From assembly GCA_964641155.1 (NCBI GenBank), contig CAZXJO010000002.1:124001-188000 (forward strand): 64,000 bases of DNA, in the 5' to 3' direction. The notes under the pieces were generated by a model. That model was given only the letters and a program-made list of their open reading frames with translations, had not been told where the DNA came from and made no database searches. The DNA is from DTCV01 sp964641155 (lineage in GTDB: Archaea; Thermoproteota; Thermoprotei_A; Sulfolobales; NBVN01). Below, piece by piece: positions 1-8,840 of this stretch; the first letter of the stretch is position 1; the number at the start of each line of letters is the position of its first letter. A program made the position numbers and the translations under genes.

Positions 1-198
1 GAAAGTGCTAGGATCTCGGCCAAACCCTGCAACCTCTGCCGTATTATGTCCTTCTTGGTAAACTTCCTTAACTTAAGAGATGGAGAACGGTTCAGGGAAC
101 TACTTAAGAAGTACAAAAAGGGTTGTAAAGAGGCCTACCGCGAGCTCTTAACTGGGTTGGTGTCAAGTGGAGTTAGATCCTGCAACGTTAGCACTTAA
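1..198 (+). CDS. C-terminal end of an unknown protein (cut by window edge)
   Basis: An open frame runs from the first base to a TAA at 196-198, giving 65 codons without a start. The peptide is basic and looks helical, with a Lys-rich stretch (KKYKKG) and four cysteines, including a CNLC pair near its start. Its last 36 bases overlap the 3' end of the convergent recombinase gene. I do not recognise the family. An open frame of this length by chance is uncommon but possible, so the call rests on length, composition and tail-to-tail arrangement. Confidence 0.4.
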   Translation, partial: ESARISAKPCNLCRIMSFLVNFLNLRDGERFRELLKKYKKGCKEAYRELLTGLVSSGVRSCNVST

Positions 199-1107
199 GT
201 TATTACCTCCTGGTCTGGCGAAGACGTTCATGTAGAGCTTCTTCACATCTTCCTTAAGTAGGTGTAGGTATATCTGGGTTGTCTTAATGTCCCTATGCCC
301 TAAAATCCTTTGAAGCGCGGGTAGGGCTAGGCCACGCTTCAAGGCCTCAGTAGCGAACGTGTGTCTAAGTACGTGTGGCCTCACCTTCTTAGGGTCTACC
401 CCAGCTATCTTAGCCAAAGTCTTCAGCCTCTTGTAGAGCCCTGAATAGGTCAGAGGTATTAACTTATCCCCGTTGTAGGCCTCTAAATATTTATTCAACA
501 CCTCCTCCGTTAAGGGCCCTATGAAGACCACCCTTTCCTCGCCGTACTTTCCAAGCCTGACGTATATCTCCTTGTTCACTAGGTCGACGTCATTAACGGT
601 CAGTGAGAGGAGTTCCTGGGCTCGCAGACCTGTTTCAATTAGGAGACATATGATGAGGAGGTCCATCACGTCCCTGGAAGCGTTCAATAATCTAACAACT
701 TCGTTCTCCGTTAATGTGGCCACTACTCTCCTCCTAGGCGCTTTTACAACACTGACCTCATCCTTGAAACCCAGCCACTTCAGGAAGGCCCTCACGTAGA
801 GTGAGTAGTAATGAAGCGTGAGTTGGGTAGCTTTAGAATCCCCCTTAACGCTCTTACTGAAGCCGCTCTTCAACCTGGCTAACCTCCACCTGATGACATC
901 GTTCACGTTCAACTCCTTAACACGTTCCTTACCGCAGAACTTTAAGAAGTCTGAAACACCAACCTTGTAAGACCTGATGGTCTTCTCTGAGGCTCCGGAG
1001 GATCTGAGATTGAGTAGGAACTCCTCTAAAGCATCCCAAACACTCAACTCCGGAATACCTTCAGGCGGTGGCGGCAGTTGGTACCTAGTCAAGTGACTCC
1101 CTGGCAT
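163..1107 (-). CDS. xerA: Tyrosine recombinase, XerA-like
   Basis: The 314-residue protein is a site-specific tyrosine recombinase of the XerC/XerD/XerA family, which resolves chromosome dimers at a dif site by breaking and rejoining DNA. An N-terminal SAM-like core-binding domain (about 20-115) precedes the catalytic domain (about 130-295). Catalytic residues are visible: Arg162 in ETGLRAQE, Lys187 in the beta hairpin, His245 and Arg248 (HxxR), His271 in LGHRD and the nucleophile Tyr280. The length fits archaeal XerA. No phage or plasmid genes lie beside it, which favours a housekeeping XerA over a mobile-element integrase. The start ATG at 1107 is followed by a proline-rich tail before the domain, so a later start is possible. 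Confidence 0.85.
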   Translation of the reverse strand: MPGSHLTRYQLPPPPEGIPELSVWDALEEFLLNLRSSGASEKTIRSYKVGVSDFLKFCGKERVKELNVNDVIRWRLARLKSGFSKSVKGDSKATQLTLHYYSLYVRAFLKWLGFKDEVSVVKAPRRRVVATLTENEVVRLLNASRDVMDLLIICLLIETGLRAQELLSLTVNDVDLVNKEIYVRLGKYGEERVVFIGPLTEEVLNKYLEAYNGDKLIPLTYSGLYKRLKTLAKIAGVDPKKVRPHVLRHTFATEALKRGLALPALQRILGHRDIKTTQIYLHLLKEDVKKLYMNVFARPGGNNLSANVAGSNST

Positions 1108-1455
1108 TAGAGCTTCATATTAGATTTAATTTAAGGACTTGGCTTCCCAATTCAACGAAGCTTCGATGACCATTACTACTAGGTGGGTTAGGACCGCTAA
1201 ACAATGAAGAGGTTAAGGCTACCCCTTCAGTGTAGGCCTAGTGATTGAGGCAGAGCTGTTAACTATGGTGGAGTTATTCATAGCCGGGCTGAGCGCAGGT
1301 ATTATCGGGGTTCCGCCCAGGCAATGGATGTCCTTTAAGCTACTTGGCCCTACGTCAGTGGATTCGGTCACAACTTCTTATGTCCATGGATATTGGATTA
1401 ACTTTCCTGCTTCCTTGATAATAAATTTATTAATTCATTGATTAATAGGTAATCT
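1108..1455. other. Intergenic region before thi4
   Basis: A 66-codon open frame at 1241-1441 on the plus strand resembles no family I know and has no convincing ribosome site. The last 35 bases are very AT-rich and hold a likely TATA element (about 1424-1431) and an inverted repeat just before thi4. Otherwise I see nothing. Confidence 0.4.
1428..1447 (+). promoter_or_regulatory. Inverted repeat and TATA region before thi4
   Basis: TATTAAT and ATTAATA form a perfect 7-base inverted repeat separated by six bases, ending 8 bases before the thi4 ATG. An AATTTATTA element overlapping its left arm lies about 25-32 bases before the ATG, as expected for the TATA box of a leaderless archaeal transcript. 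The repeat is therefore placed where a repressor would block transcription. A thiamine-responsive regulator is an inference; AT-rich inverted repeats of this size also occur by chance. Confidence 0.35.
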
Positions 1456-2244
1456 ATGGTGATGTCATTGGAGCTCGAACACCTAATTTCAAAACTGGTA
1501 GTTTCAGAATCCAGTAGAGACCTAGTGGAGCACTTGGAAAACGATGTCATCATTGTTGGGGCAGGGCCGTCCGGATTAACGGCTGCCAAATACCTGGCTG
1601 AGAAGGAATTCAAAGTAGTTGTATTGGAGAAAAGGCTTAGTTACGGCGGAGGTATCGGTGGGGGTGGTAGTTTATTCCACAAGGTTGTAGTGGATGAAAG
1701 GGGGCTCGAAGTATTAAGAGACTTCAAAGTAAGGTTTAATGAGACGAGTGTGAAGGGCTACTACGTAGTAGATGCTGCTGAGTTAATGACAAAGCTCGCA
1801 AGTGGTGCTCTCGATGCTGGCGCGAAGATCATTCTTGGAATAGAGGTAGAAGACCTGGTGGTACGTGAAGATCCAGAGAGGGTTGTAGGAGTTGTATTTA
1901 AGTGGAGTGCTATTAGCATTGCTGGACTCCACGTAGATCCCTTATTCATGTTGTCAAGGGTTACTGTCGACGCCACCGGACACGACGCAGTGTTACTCGG
2001 TATACTCGCAAGGAAGAACAAGGATTTTGGACTAGTAGTTAAAGGAGAGAGATCCGGCTACGCCGAGAAAGCAGAGAGGGATGTAGTGGAATACACTGGG
2101 AGAGTGATACCAGGCCTCTACGTTGCGGGTATGGCCGTTGCAGCAGTTCATGGTCTATATAGAATGGGTCCGATATTCACTGGTATGCTATTATCCGGTA
2201 AGAAAGTCGCTGAGATAATATCGGGGGATTTGGGAAGACCCTGA
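1456..2244 (+). CDS. thi4: Thiamine thiazole synthase (ribose-1,5-bisphosphate/NAD-dependent Thi4)
   Basis: Thi4 makes the adenylated thiazole moiety of thiamine from NAD, glycine and sulfur. The 262-residue protein has the FAD/NAD-type dinucleotide motif VGAGPSGL at about 34-41, a glycine-rich GGGIGGGG loop near 64-71, and the family signature DATGHD near 172-177. In eukaryotic Thi4 a cysteine donates sulfur and the enzyme acts once; here the equivalent position carries His159 (AGLHVDPL), the mark of archaeal forms that use free sulfide and turn over. The ATG at 1456 sits a suitable distance after a TATA-like element. A decayed thiD copy follows directly, and the working thiDN gene lies 11 kb away, so this gene supplies the thiazole half of the pathway. 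Confidence 0.92.
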   Translation: MVMSLELEHLISKLVVSESSRDLVEHLENDVIIVGAGPSGLTAAKYLAEKEFKVVVLEKRLSYGGGIGGGGSLFHKVVVDERGLEVLRDFKVRFNETSVKGYYVVDAAELMTKLASGALDAGAKIILGIEVEDLVVREDPERVVGVVFKWSAISIAGLHVDPLFMLSRVTVDATGHDAVLLGILARKNKDFGLVVKGERSGYAEKAERDVVEYTGRVIPGLYVAGMAVAAVHGLYRMGPIFTGMLLSGKKVAEIISGDLGRP

Positions 2245-2258
2245 GTAGGGCTGGGTAG

Positions 2259-2660
2259 AGTACCTGCTCCAATTACTATTGCTGGAGGCGACTCGGGCAG
2301 CGGAGCTGGTGTTGAAGCTGGCTTAAAGATTTTTAGTGTTCTTGGAGCGCGTGGAATAACTGCCACTAGTACAACTGCTCAAAACACGTAATGTGTAACA
2401 GCGATTTACGATCCGATCTAGGGTAGACTACTCTGCGAGCAAGTAAGAGAAGTCTATGAAGGCATTGGTATTGATGCCGTTAAAACATGTACGCTTAATG
2501 GAGATCATTAGTAGCGTTGCAGAAGCAGTTAGAGAATTCAATTTAAAGCTCGTAGTATGCCCGGCTATGGTTGTTAAGTCAGGTGCTAGACTACTCCGAG
2601 AAGAAGCGGTCGAGGCCTCTTCGAGTGCTCGGCCCTCTGGTTTCCTAACATCGAATACTT
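2259..2660 (+). pseudogene. thiD: Decayed thiD (HMP kinase / HMP-phosphate kinase)
   Basis: Translation just after thi4 recovers the N-terminal half of ThiD: an ITIAGGDSGSGAG segment, then TTSTTAQNT, then GIDAVKT, each matching the intact ThiDN in this window (TIAGSDSGGGAG, ITAQNT, GVDAAKT). The frame is broken by TAA at 2389-2391, where the intact copy has Tyr after AQNT, by TAG at 2419-2421, and by a frameshift near 2506. Homology resumes in another frame with VCPAMVVKSGARLLREEAV, matching DPVMIAKSGAPLLREDAV. After about 2615 the similarity fades. No start codon with a ribosome site is evident. It is a relic of a thi4-thiD operon. Confidence 0.82.
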
Positions 2661-3076
2661 AAAACCTGCTGCAAGAGATCATTTATTAAAGGATCTCTTC
2701 CATCTTTCGATCTTCCCACAGTTCTGGGTAGTCAAACACCGCTGCATCGCCAATGAGGGATGAGGTCAATGGACCTCTACGAACATACTAATACCCAGAG
2801 TGGCAGACAAAGACTGCTTGGGGGTGTGAGGCTCGATGATCCTGGAGTGGGGGAGGGGTTTGAGGACCTGGGAGGCTAAGTTCTCACAATCATGGGGCTT
2901 GAAGATCTACTACTGCAGCTAAGGGTCAATTTTGAAGGTATCTGAGACCCGCACATTGTACGTGGGATGGGACCGAATCTGAGTGGGTATGGAGTGGGTT
3001 GGTAAGTATTGGATAAATGCATCGTCTTTATCCGTCATGAATATCCTTACGTTCTCAAACCACAGTATCACACAAC
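2661..3076. other. Non-coding remainder downstream of the thiD relic
   Basis: No open frame of note on either strand. The stretch is G-rich on the plus strand around 2810-2880. It may hold the unrecognisable C-terminal half of the thiD relic, but I cannot align it. Confidence 0.4.
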
Positions 3077-3814
3077 CTATTTAATGGATCTTAAGATCTT
3101 GAAGTAATTGTTTAGCACCGCATTGAGTACTTCCCCAGATTCAATCCCCTTAATCGACGCTATTTCCTCAACGGTATCTATGACCATATCCGGCGTAAGC
3201 CTCGTACCTCTGTAGACGTAGGGGCCGTCGCTCTCCGTTAAAATGATCTCTAAAGGTGCATTAACGACGACATCACGTAATTTTAACTGGAATTTGATGG
3301 ATGGATTGACGGTTATGTAGTAGCCAACCGAACGTATGTCATCAATTAATTTGGTAGGCCCGGTGTACCAGTGAACTATCGCTACCTTAACGTCGTATTT
3401 AAACAAGACCCTCAGCGCATCCTCCCACGCCCCTGCCGCATGAACGTTGAGGCCTAAACCATTGCTGGAGGCGTACTCCGCAAACGTCCTAAAGAAGTTT
3501 AATTGCTTGTCGTATGTTTCCGGTACGAACCTTTTATCAATTCCGACTTCACCCAAGAACTTAGCGTTTCCAGCCAAATCTAAGACTCCCCTCAAATCAC
3601 CTTCTGATGCCTTACCAACATTCCATGGGTGGATACCCACCGAAGGGATCATGTTGTTGCATGTCCTACAAATGCTTAATGTCTTCAACGAGCTCTCAAG
3701 ATCGTCGGACACGGCAATCATTCTGAACTCCTTGGAGTTGCAGTACTTCTTTAACTCAACTTCGTTGAATTCATGTACATGGCAATGTGCGTCCACTAAC
3801 TCCAAGGTAGCCAC
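3077..3814 (-). CDS. TatD-family metal-dependent hydrolase / nuclease
   Basis: A 245-residue TIM-barrel amidohydrolase-fold protein of the TatD family; characterised members are metal-dependent DNases. Metal-binding features can be read in order: HCH near residues 11-13, GEVG with its conserved Glu near 98-101, a His in NVHAAG near 133, HW near 157, and the ESDGP motif with its Asp near 203. The CxxC pair near residues 60-63 is not part of the family signature. The start is GTG at 3814. No Tat translocase gene is nearby, consistent with TatD having no role in transport itself. The precise substrate cannot be told from sequence. Confidence 0.85.
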   Translation of the reverse strand: MATLELVDAHCHVHEFNEVELKKYCNSKEFRMIAVSDDLESSLKTLSICRTCNNMIPSVGIHPWNVGKASEGDLRGVLDLAGNAKFLGEVGIDKRFVPETYDKQLNFFRTFAEYASSNGLGLNVHAAGAWEDALRVLFKYDVKVAIVHWYTGPTKLIDDIRSVGYYITVNPSIKFQLKLRDVVVNAPLEIILTESDGPYVYRGTRLTPDMVIDTVEEIASIKGIESGEVLNAVLNNYFKILRSIK

Positions 3815-3976
3815 GCCGTGACTATATGAATTAGTAGGTGATAAAGTTTACCAATAGGATTGGGGCGGGTATGTGGGGGGAGTTGAGGGGTGTTGGGGAT
3901 GACTAGCTTAAGCATGTCAATGTGAAACGAAAGTCATTTTACCGGTCTAGTAAGATATTAGAACTGTGGTGGTTGG

Positions 3977-5416
3977 TTGAGTGAAGACCTACTCAATTAC
4001 GTAGTTGATTACGCGTTGTCCTTAGGGGCTAAGTATGCTGAGGCTAGGTATCAATCTGACGAGACCTTCGTCATGGTCTTGAGGAACGGTAAACTAGTTA
4101 CTTTAGGTAGAACCTTAAGCGATGGCGTGGGTATTAGGTTGGTATATAACGGTGTGCTCACGTTTCTAGCCACCAATAAGTTGGGGAGGAACGACCTACT
4201 AGATGTTGTGAGGAAGGTCGTGGATAGGGCTAAAGCCCTCTCACATTTAGTGAAATCACCGACTAGATTCAGCGATGACGAGGTTTGTAGGGGCTCATAC
4301 GGCGTTAAGGTCATGAAGGATTTCGACCATGTAGATGCTGAGGGCAAGGTGAAGTTCCTCGAAGGGCTTCATGAAGTGGTAGTCAACACAGTTAAGGAAG
4401 CTAAGATACCGGCCACATACTGCGAGTACGTGGAACATGTCCAGAGAAAGCTCATACTTAACAGTGAGGGCGGGTTAGTGAGCAGCGAGGTGCCACGGCT
4501 TTCAATAACTCTTAACATGATAATGCACCACGGTCAAAAAGGAAGCCTCCAAAGATTGATGCAGTGGGGTGCTTCCGGCGGTTTAGAACTGCTAGAGAAA
4601 TGGGCTCCGGAAAAGGCTTTGGAGGACGAGGTGAGGAACTTGGAGGAGGTGCTCATCCACGGCATTGAACCGCCTAAAGAAGCTGTTGACGTGGTAGTGG
4701 GGTCTGAGATAGTGGGTTTAGTGGTACACGAATCCGCAGGTCATCCCATGGAAGCTGATAGGATACTGGGCAGGGAGGCAGCGCAGGGTGGTGAGTCGTA
4801 CGTCAAACCCGACTACCTCGGGATGTTTAGGATAGGTAACGAACACGCGACCGTAATTGACGACCCCACCATTCCTGGGAGCTTCGGGTACTACGAGTAC
4901 GATGATGAATGTGTTAGGGCACGTCCCAGGTTCTTGTATAAGGAGGGTTTAGTGAATGAGCCCCTACACAACAGATGCACCGCGTACGTCTTCAAGGTTA
5001 AAAGCAATGGTTCTTCAAGGTCAATGGATTATGCGAGCGAACCCCTTGTGAGGATGTCTAATACGTACTTCAAACCCGGTGACATGAGCTTCGAAGAACT
5101 CATCAGCGACATTGATTTCGGTGTGTACATTAAGTCTTACATGGAGTGGAACATAGACGACATTAGGTGGAATCAGAGGTACGTTGGTCTGGAATCCTAT
5201 CTAATAGTCAACGGCGAGTTGAAGGATGCGGTCAGGAATCCGGTGTTGGAATTAACGACTTCAAGCTTCTACAGTAAGATAACCGGCGTTGATAGGGAGT
5301 TAAAGTTTTACCCTGGGACCTGCGGTAAGGGTGAGCCCTCCCAGGGGATCCCGGTGTGGTTCGGGGGGCCTAACGTCAGGCTCTCAAAAGTTAGGTTAGG
5401 AGGTGTTGCGCCGTGA
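3977..5416 (+). CDS. tldD: TldD metalloprotease subunit
   Basis: TldD is the catalytic half of the TldD/TldE heterodimer, a zinc protease that degrades small unstructured peptides. The 479-residue protein carries the HExxxH zinc-binding motif (HESAGHPMEAD) near residue 251, followed by the conserved tail GTCGKGEPSQGIPVWFGGP near residues 447-465, typical of TldD. Translation starts at TTG 3977, preceded by a GGTGG-type ribosome site; no ATG in frame is as well placed. The stop overlaps the start of tldE by four bases, so the two subunits are translationally coupled. Confidence 0.93.
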   Translation: MSEDLLNYVVDYALSLGAKYAEARYQSDETFVMVLRNGKLVTLGRTLSDGVGIRLVYNGVLTFLATNKLGRNDLLDVVRKVVDRAKALSHLVKSPTRFSDDEVCRGSYGVKVMKDFDHVDAEGKVKFLEGLHEVVVNTVKEAKIPATYCEYVEHVQRKLILNSEGGLVSSEVPRLSITLNMIMHHGQKGSLQRLMQWGASGGLELLEKWAPEKALEDEVRNLEEVLIHGIEPPKEAVDVVVGSEIVGLVVHESAGHPMEADRILGREAAQGGESYVKPDYLGMFRIGNEHATVIDDPTIPGSFGYYEYDDECVRARPRFLYKEGLVNEPLHNRCTAYVFKVKSNGSSRSMDYASEPLVRMSNTYFKPGDMSFEELISDIDFGVYIKSYMEWNIDDIRWNQRYVGLESYLIVNGELKDAVRNPVLELTTSSFYSKITGVDRELKFYPGTCGKGEPSQGIPVWFGGPNVRLSKVRLGGVAP

Positions 5417-6747
5417 GCCGGGAATTACTAGCTCTTAATGAATTGATTATGAGTAAGTTACGCGATCTATATCACGAATCAGCCGTTCAGTTGAATGAGG
5501 TTAACTCAGTCATGGTTAAAATAGTCAACAATGACATAGCCCTTAAGCACGTCCAAACACTTTACGCCATCAGTTTGTACTTAGTCAAAGACAGGAGGGT
5601 TTTCATAATGGAAACTTCAACATCGAATGTGAATGAGTTGCTAAAGCTTGTCGACAGAGTAGGTGATTACGTAGGATGGGTTCAGGAGTCGGAGATGTAT
5701 GCACCGCTGCCGGAACCTAGACAGCATAAAATAGTTAACGATCTAGTTGATGAGAAGGTATCGACACACATCAACAACCCCGCACAACTATGTGAGTTAT
5801 TGCTTAACTCTGCTGTGAATGAGGGAGCTCAAAGGACGTCAGGCACTTTAAAGCTAAGCATCTCATCTAGAGCGTTAACAACTAGTAAGGGGTTCGAAGG
5901 GTTTGAGAGGAGCAGTGAGGTCGTAGCATACTTAAGGGCTTTTAGGGGTGATTCATCCGGTCACTGGGCGTATGGGAGCAGGGTCTTAGACCTTAAATCT
6001 GTGGAGGAGGTTGGTAGGACGGCTGCGCAATATGCAGTAGCTGCTAAGGACGTGGTGGACGTCCCTCCAGGGAAGTACGACGTGATATTATCACCGCTGG
6101 TTGTGGGTAACATCATGGAGTTGGTGGCTGTAATGGCCTCAGCTTTTCACGTGTTAGCGGGCTTCTCAATCTTCATGAACAAGAAGTTAGGGGATAAAGT
6201 AGCGGCTGATGAGGTCACGTTGAGTGATGTGCCAAGGGACACGGAGTTGAGCGGCTCCACAGGATTCGATGACGAGGGTCTTGAAACTTATGACAAGGAA
6301 ATCATAGGTGGGGGCGTTCTGAAGACATTGCTCCATAACTGTAAGACTGCGAGTAAGTTAGGGACTTCATCAACCGGTAACGCGGGTTGGATATCCCCCA
6401 AACCTTGGAACCTCTCCTTAGCGCCGGGTGATGCAGACCTCGATGAAATGGTTAGAGAGGTTAGGAACGGGTTACTCATCACTAATAACTGGTATACAAG
6501 GCTTCAAAACTATGTTGAAGGGATGTTCTCAACAGTTAGTAGGGATGCGGTGTTCTACATCCGCAATGGCGAAGTCGTTGGCCGTGCGGGGAGGGTCAGA
6601 ATCGCAGATAACTTGAACAACTTGCTAAATAACGTGTTGATGATTGGTAGGGAACGCTACCTAATAAAGTGGTGGGAAGTCACAGTCCCTTCTAAGGTGC
6701 CATATCTACTTGTGGGAGACCTCAACATAACGAGACCGTTCGACTAA
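5413..6747 (+). CDS. tldE: TldE/PmbA-like partner subunit
   Basis: The 444-residue protein is the TldE (PmbA) homologue that pairs with TldD. As expected it lacks the HExxxH motif, while sharing the fold: a SPLVVGNIMELVA segment aligns with the TldD metal region, and ELSGSTGFDDEGLET plus the C-terminal VPYLLVGDLNI are typical family blocks. It starts with GTG inside the last codons of tldD and ends four bases into the convergent taw1 gene. The substrate is presumably the same peptide pool as TldD; in bacteria the pair matures microcins and clears antitoxins, but no such peptide gene is visible here. Confidence 0.92.
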   Translation: MSRELLALNELIMSKLRDLYHESAVQLNEVNSVMVKIVNNDIALKHVQTLYAISLYLVKDRRVFIMETSTSNVNELLKLVDRVGDYVGWVQESEMYAPLPEPRQHKIVNDLVDEKVSTHINNPAQLCELLLNSAVNEGAQRTSGTLKLSISSRALTTSKGFEGFERSSEVVAYLRAFRGDSSGHWAYGSRVLDLKSVEEVGRTAAQYAVAAKDVVDVPPGKYDVILSPLVVGNIMELVAVMASAFHVLAGFSIFMNKKLGDKVAADEVTLSDVPRDTELSGSTGFDDEGLETYDKEIIGGGVLKTLLHNCKTASKLGTSSTGNAGWISPKPWNLSLAPGDADLDEMVREVRNGLLITNNWYTRLQNYVEGMFSTVSRDAVFYIRNGEVVGRAGRVRIADNLNNLLNNVLMIGRERYLIKWWEVTVPSKVPYLLVGDLNITRPFD

Positions 6748-7793
6748 ACTACTTCCTGAACCCTTTCATATTCGCTTAACCCCTCATCACACTCCTCAAC
6801 CTCGTCCCAGCCCTTAGGACATCCATCGCCGAACCTGATAAGGGGTTTTTCAAGCTTCGTCAGCAACGCAACTCTAGAAGGTATGCTGTACGAAGCTATG
6901 TTGTATCCTATCTCCTCAGATAACTTCCTGGCGAATTCCATTACCTCTTTAAAGGTAGGCATGTTATCCTTCCCCAACCTGTTGATGGACCTCCCCACAT
7001 GCATGTATGCCTTCACCTCAACGTATGTGGGTTGTGAGAGGTCTAAGAGGTTCTTGAAGTTCTTAATTGCCGCATCCCCCGTGTTGAATCCATTCACTAA
7101 CGTAATTCTGATGACGGTAGGGGACGTGAAGCTGGGTAGTATTTCTAAAGTTTTCAAAGTGAGTTCCCAAGCACTGGGGACGAGAGGCCTGTTAAAGTAG
7201 GTGTAGGTCGGCTCATCATATGCTTCCAAAGATACGTAGAGTTGGCTCGGCTCTTCATCCAGGCTAGCCAGGACGTCGGGCCTTATACCCCTGGTAACCA
7301 AGAACGTAGATAGACCCCTTCTATGGAACTCGCTGATGAGTTCGGATAGTCTAGGATACAGTGTGGGTTCCCCGGTGAGGCTGATGGCTACGTGCTTGGG
7401 ATTCATAGCCTCCTTGAACATCTTCTCTGAAGCCCTAGCCCTATACCCGCTCACGGTCCTCCTGTGCTCTAGGATTGCGGATTCCGCGATGAACTCCGGG
7501 TCGTCCACGTAAGGGAGTTTGGTTAAATACTCACTGCTTAAGCCCAAGTCTTGGGGCCTCATACGCCAGCAGTGTAGGCAGGAATTCCAGCACCAAAGCA
7601 CTGAAGGTGACATCTGTATGCATCTATGTGACTCAATGCCGTAGAACTTACACTTATAGCAGAACTTCCCATGTACTAAGGCGTTGTGAACCCATAAACA
7701 CTTCTTGACAGCGCTATGCGCCCCTATGAGATGGTATTTCTGCTCCTTTAACTTCCTCATACATTCCGTGTATACGTCGGTGACTGACTGCAT
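6744..7793 (-). CDS. taw1: tRNA 4-demethylwyosine synthase (Taw1/TYW1)
   Basis: Taw1 is the radical-SAM enzyme that condenses N1-methylguanosine-37 of tRNA-Phe with pyruvate to form the tricyclic base of wyosine. The radical-SAM cluster motif is CWNSCLHC (Cys68, Cys72, Cys75), and a second set of cysteines, Cys32, Cys45 and Cys58, matches the extra [4Fe-4S] cluster of archaeal Taw1. The GAHSAVKKC and KFYGIESHRC blocks are family signatures. At 349 residues the length is normal. Start ATG 7793; it is divergent from the DHH gene and converges on tldE with a four-base overlap. Confidence 0.95.
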   Translation of the reverse strand: MQSVTDVYTECMRKLKEQKYHLIGAHSAVKKCLWVHNALVHGKFCYKCKFYGIESHRCIQMSPSVLWCWNSCLHCWRMRPQDLGLSSEYLTKLPYVDDPEFIAESAILEHRRTVSGYRARASEKMFKEAMNPKHVAISLTGEPTLYPRLSELISEFHRRGLSTFLVTRGIRPDVLASLDEEPSQLYVSLEAYDEPTYTYFNRPLVPSAWELTLKTLEILPSFTSPTVIRITLVNGFNTGDAAIKNFKNLLDLSQPTYVEVKAYMHVGRSINRLGKDNMPTFKEVMEFARKLSEEIGYNIASYSIPSRVALLTKLEKPLIRFGDGCPKGWDEVEECDEGLSEYERVQEVV

Positions 7794-7821
7794 TCGTACC
7801 GACTTAAGCTACGGTACCAGG

Positions 7822-7829
7822 TTTATAAG
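7822..7829. promoter_or_regulatory. TATA element shared by taw1 and the DHH gene
   Basis: TTTATAAG lies alone in the 56-base gap between two divergent ATG codons. Its centre is about 24 bases from the plus-strand start (7850) and about 33 bases from the minus-strand start (7793). Both distances suit leaderless archaeal transcription, so one near-symmetric box may serve both directions. Confidence 0.4.
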
Positions 7830-7849
7830 TTGAAGTAATAGTTAATTTA

Positions 7850-8827
7850 ATGGGTCACAACTCCATGAAGTCTGCCGCGGTTGTATGTCATGGGGACTGC
7901 GACGGCGTCATAAGTGCTTTTCTCTACATAAAACATTTTCTAAGAGATTCCTACCCAAACAACACTGAGTTGATATTCACACAACCTTGGAGAGCGCACT
8001 TAGACCTCAAGAAAGTGCCTAGGGAAATAAGTGAGTTAGTAATGCTTGACATAGCGTTGAGTAAGGACATCATCGCAGAAGTCCTCCCCCTAGCACGTAG
8101 GGCTAAGGTGGTGTTCATTGACCACCACATAAGCAGTGAGGAATTCTTAAACGAGTTGATGAGGGTAGGGGCTAAGGTCATTTGGAATAAGGCGACCTCA
8201 ACGCCTAGGTTGATGAACGATAACTTGAAGCTCATCACGAATCCGTATGAGGCGATGCTGATTCGGGTAGCTGACATATGTGAGGGTGTTGAGGCCCAAG
8301 ACGACGTCAGTAGGGTAGCTGACTTAATAAAGCTCTCAATAGCAAGGGACCCAGGCGATACGGAATTCCTCAACCTCCTAATAAAATCCATGTTAAAGGG
8401 GGGTAATCTGTCAAATATGGAGGAAGTGGTTAAGAGGGCTGCAATAGCTAGGTGGTTGCTTAACAAGCTCCTCAAACTTATGAGGGATAGGGCCATCTTG
8501 GTTGGGGAGTACCTCATAACCACGCTTACATCATCTGAGTCCAGGATATATGCCGGGTTGCTAGGGATAGCCTCCACCGAGTTTACCAAGGAGATGAAGA
8601 AGGATGTGATACTGATTAGGGAGGAGGAGGGAAAGGTAGTGGTAACTATCAGGTCATCTAAGAGGAACGCACTAACACTCTGTAAATTGATTGCTGACAG
8701 ACTTGGCGGCAAGTACGGTGGTCATGTCGAAGCCGCGTCGGCCACCTTAAGCAATGCAACACTTGAAAAGGTTCAGCTGGGAGTGTTAGAGGTGGTCAAA
8801 AGCGTTAGAAGAAGTACTCCTGCCTAA
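7850..8827 (+). CDS. DHH-family phosphoesterase (RecJ-like)
   Basis: A 325-residue DHH/DHHA1 phosphoesterase. Motif I is HGDCDG (Asp16, Asp18), the LDIA aspartate is Asp67, and the DHH triad is Asp91-His92-His93 in FIDHH. The C-terminal DHHA1 domain shows the GGKYGGHVEAAS nucleotide/substrate loop around residues 283-294. Such archaeal proteins act as 5'-3' or 3'-5' single-strand nucleases or as oligonucleotide phosphodiesterases. The next gene, nucS, starts 13 bases later and the two are probably co-transcribed, which favours a DNA-repair role. The exact substrate is not determined by sequence. Confidence 0.85.
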   Translation: MGHNSMKSAAVVCHGDCDGVISAFLYIKHFLRDSYPNNTELIFTQPWRAHLDLKKVPREISELVMLDIALSKDIIAEVLPLARRAKVVFIDHHISSEEFLNELMRVGAKVIWNKATSTPRLMNDNLKLITNPYEAMLIRVADICEGVEAQDDVSRVADLIKLSIARDPGDTEFLNLLIKSMLKGGNLSNMEEVVKRAAIARWLLNKLLKLMRDRAILVGEYLITTLTSSESRIYAGLLGIASTEFTKEMKKDVILIREEEGKVVVTIRSSKRNALTLCKLIADRLGGKYGGHVEAASATLSNATLEKVQLGVLEVVKSVRRSTPA

Positions 8828-8840
8828 CGCTGATTGGGAG

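Noticed and set aside
163..1107. The recombinase as the integrase of a provirus or plasmid.
   Set aside because: No phage, plasmid or attachment-site features lie next to it, and its motifs fit the chromosomal XerA type.
1241..1441. A 66-codon plus-strand frame before thi4.
   Set aside because: No ribosome site, no family pattern, and its end overlaps the AT-rich thi4 promoter.
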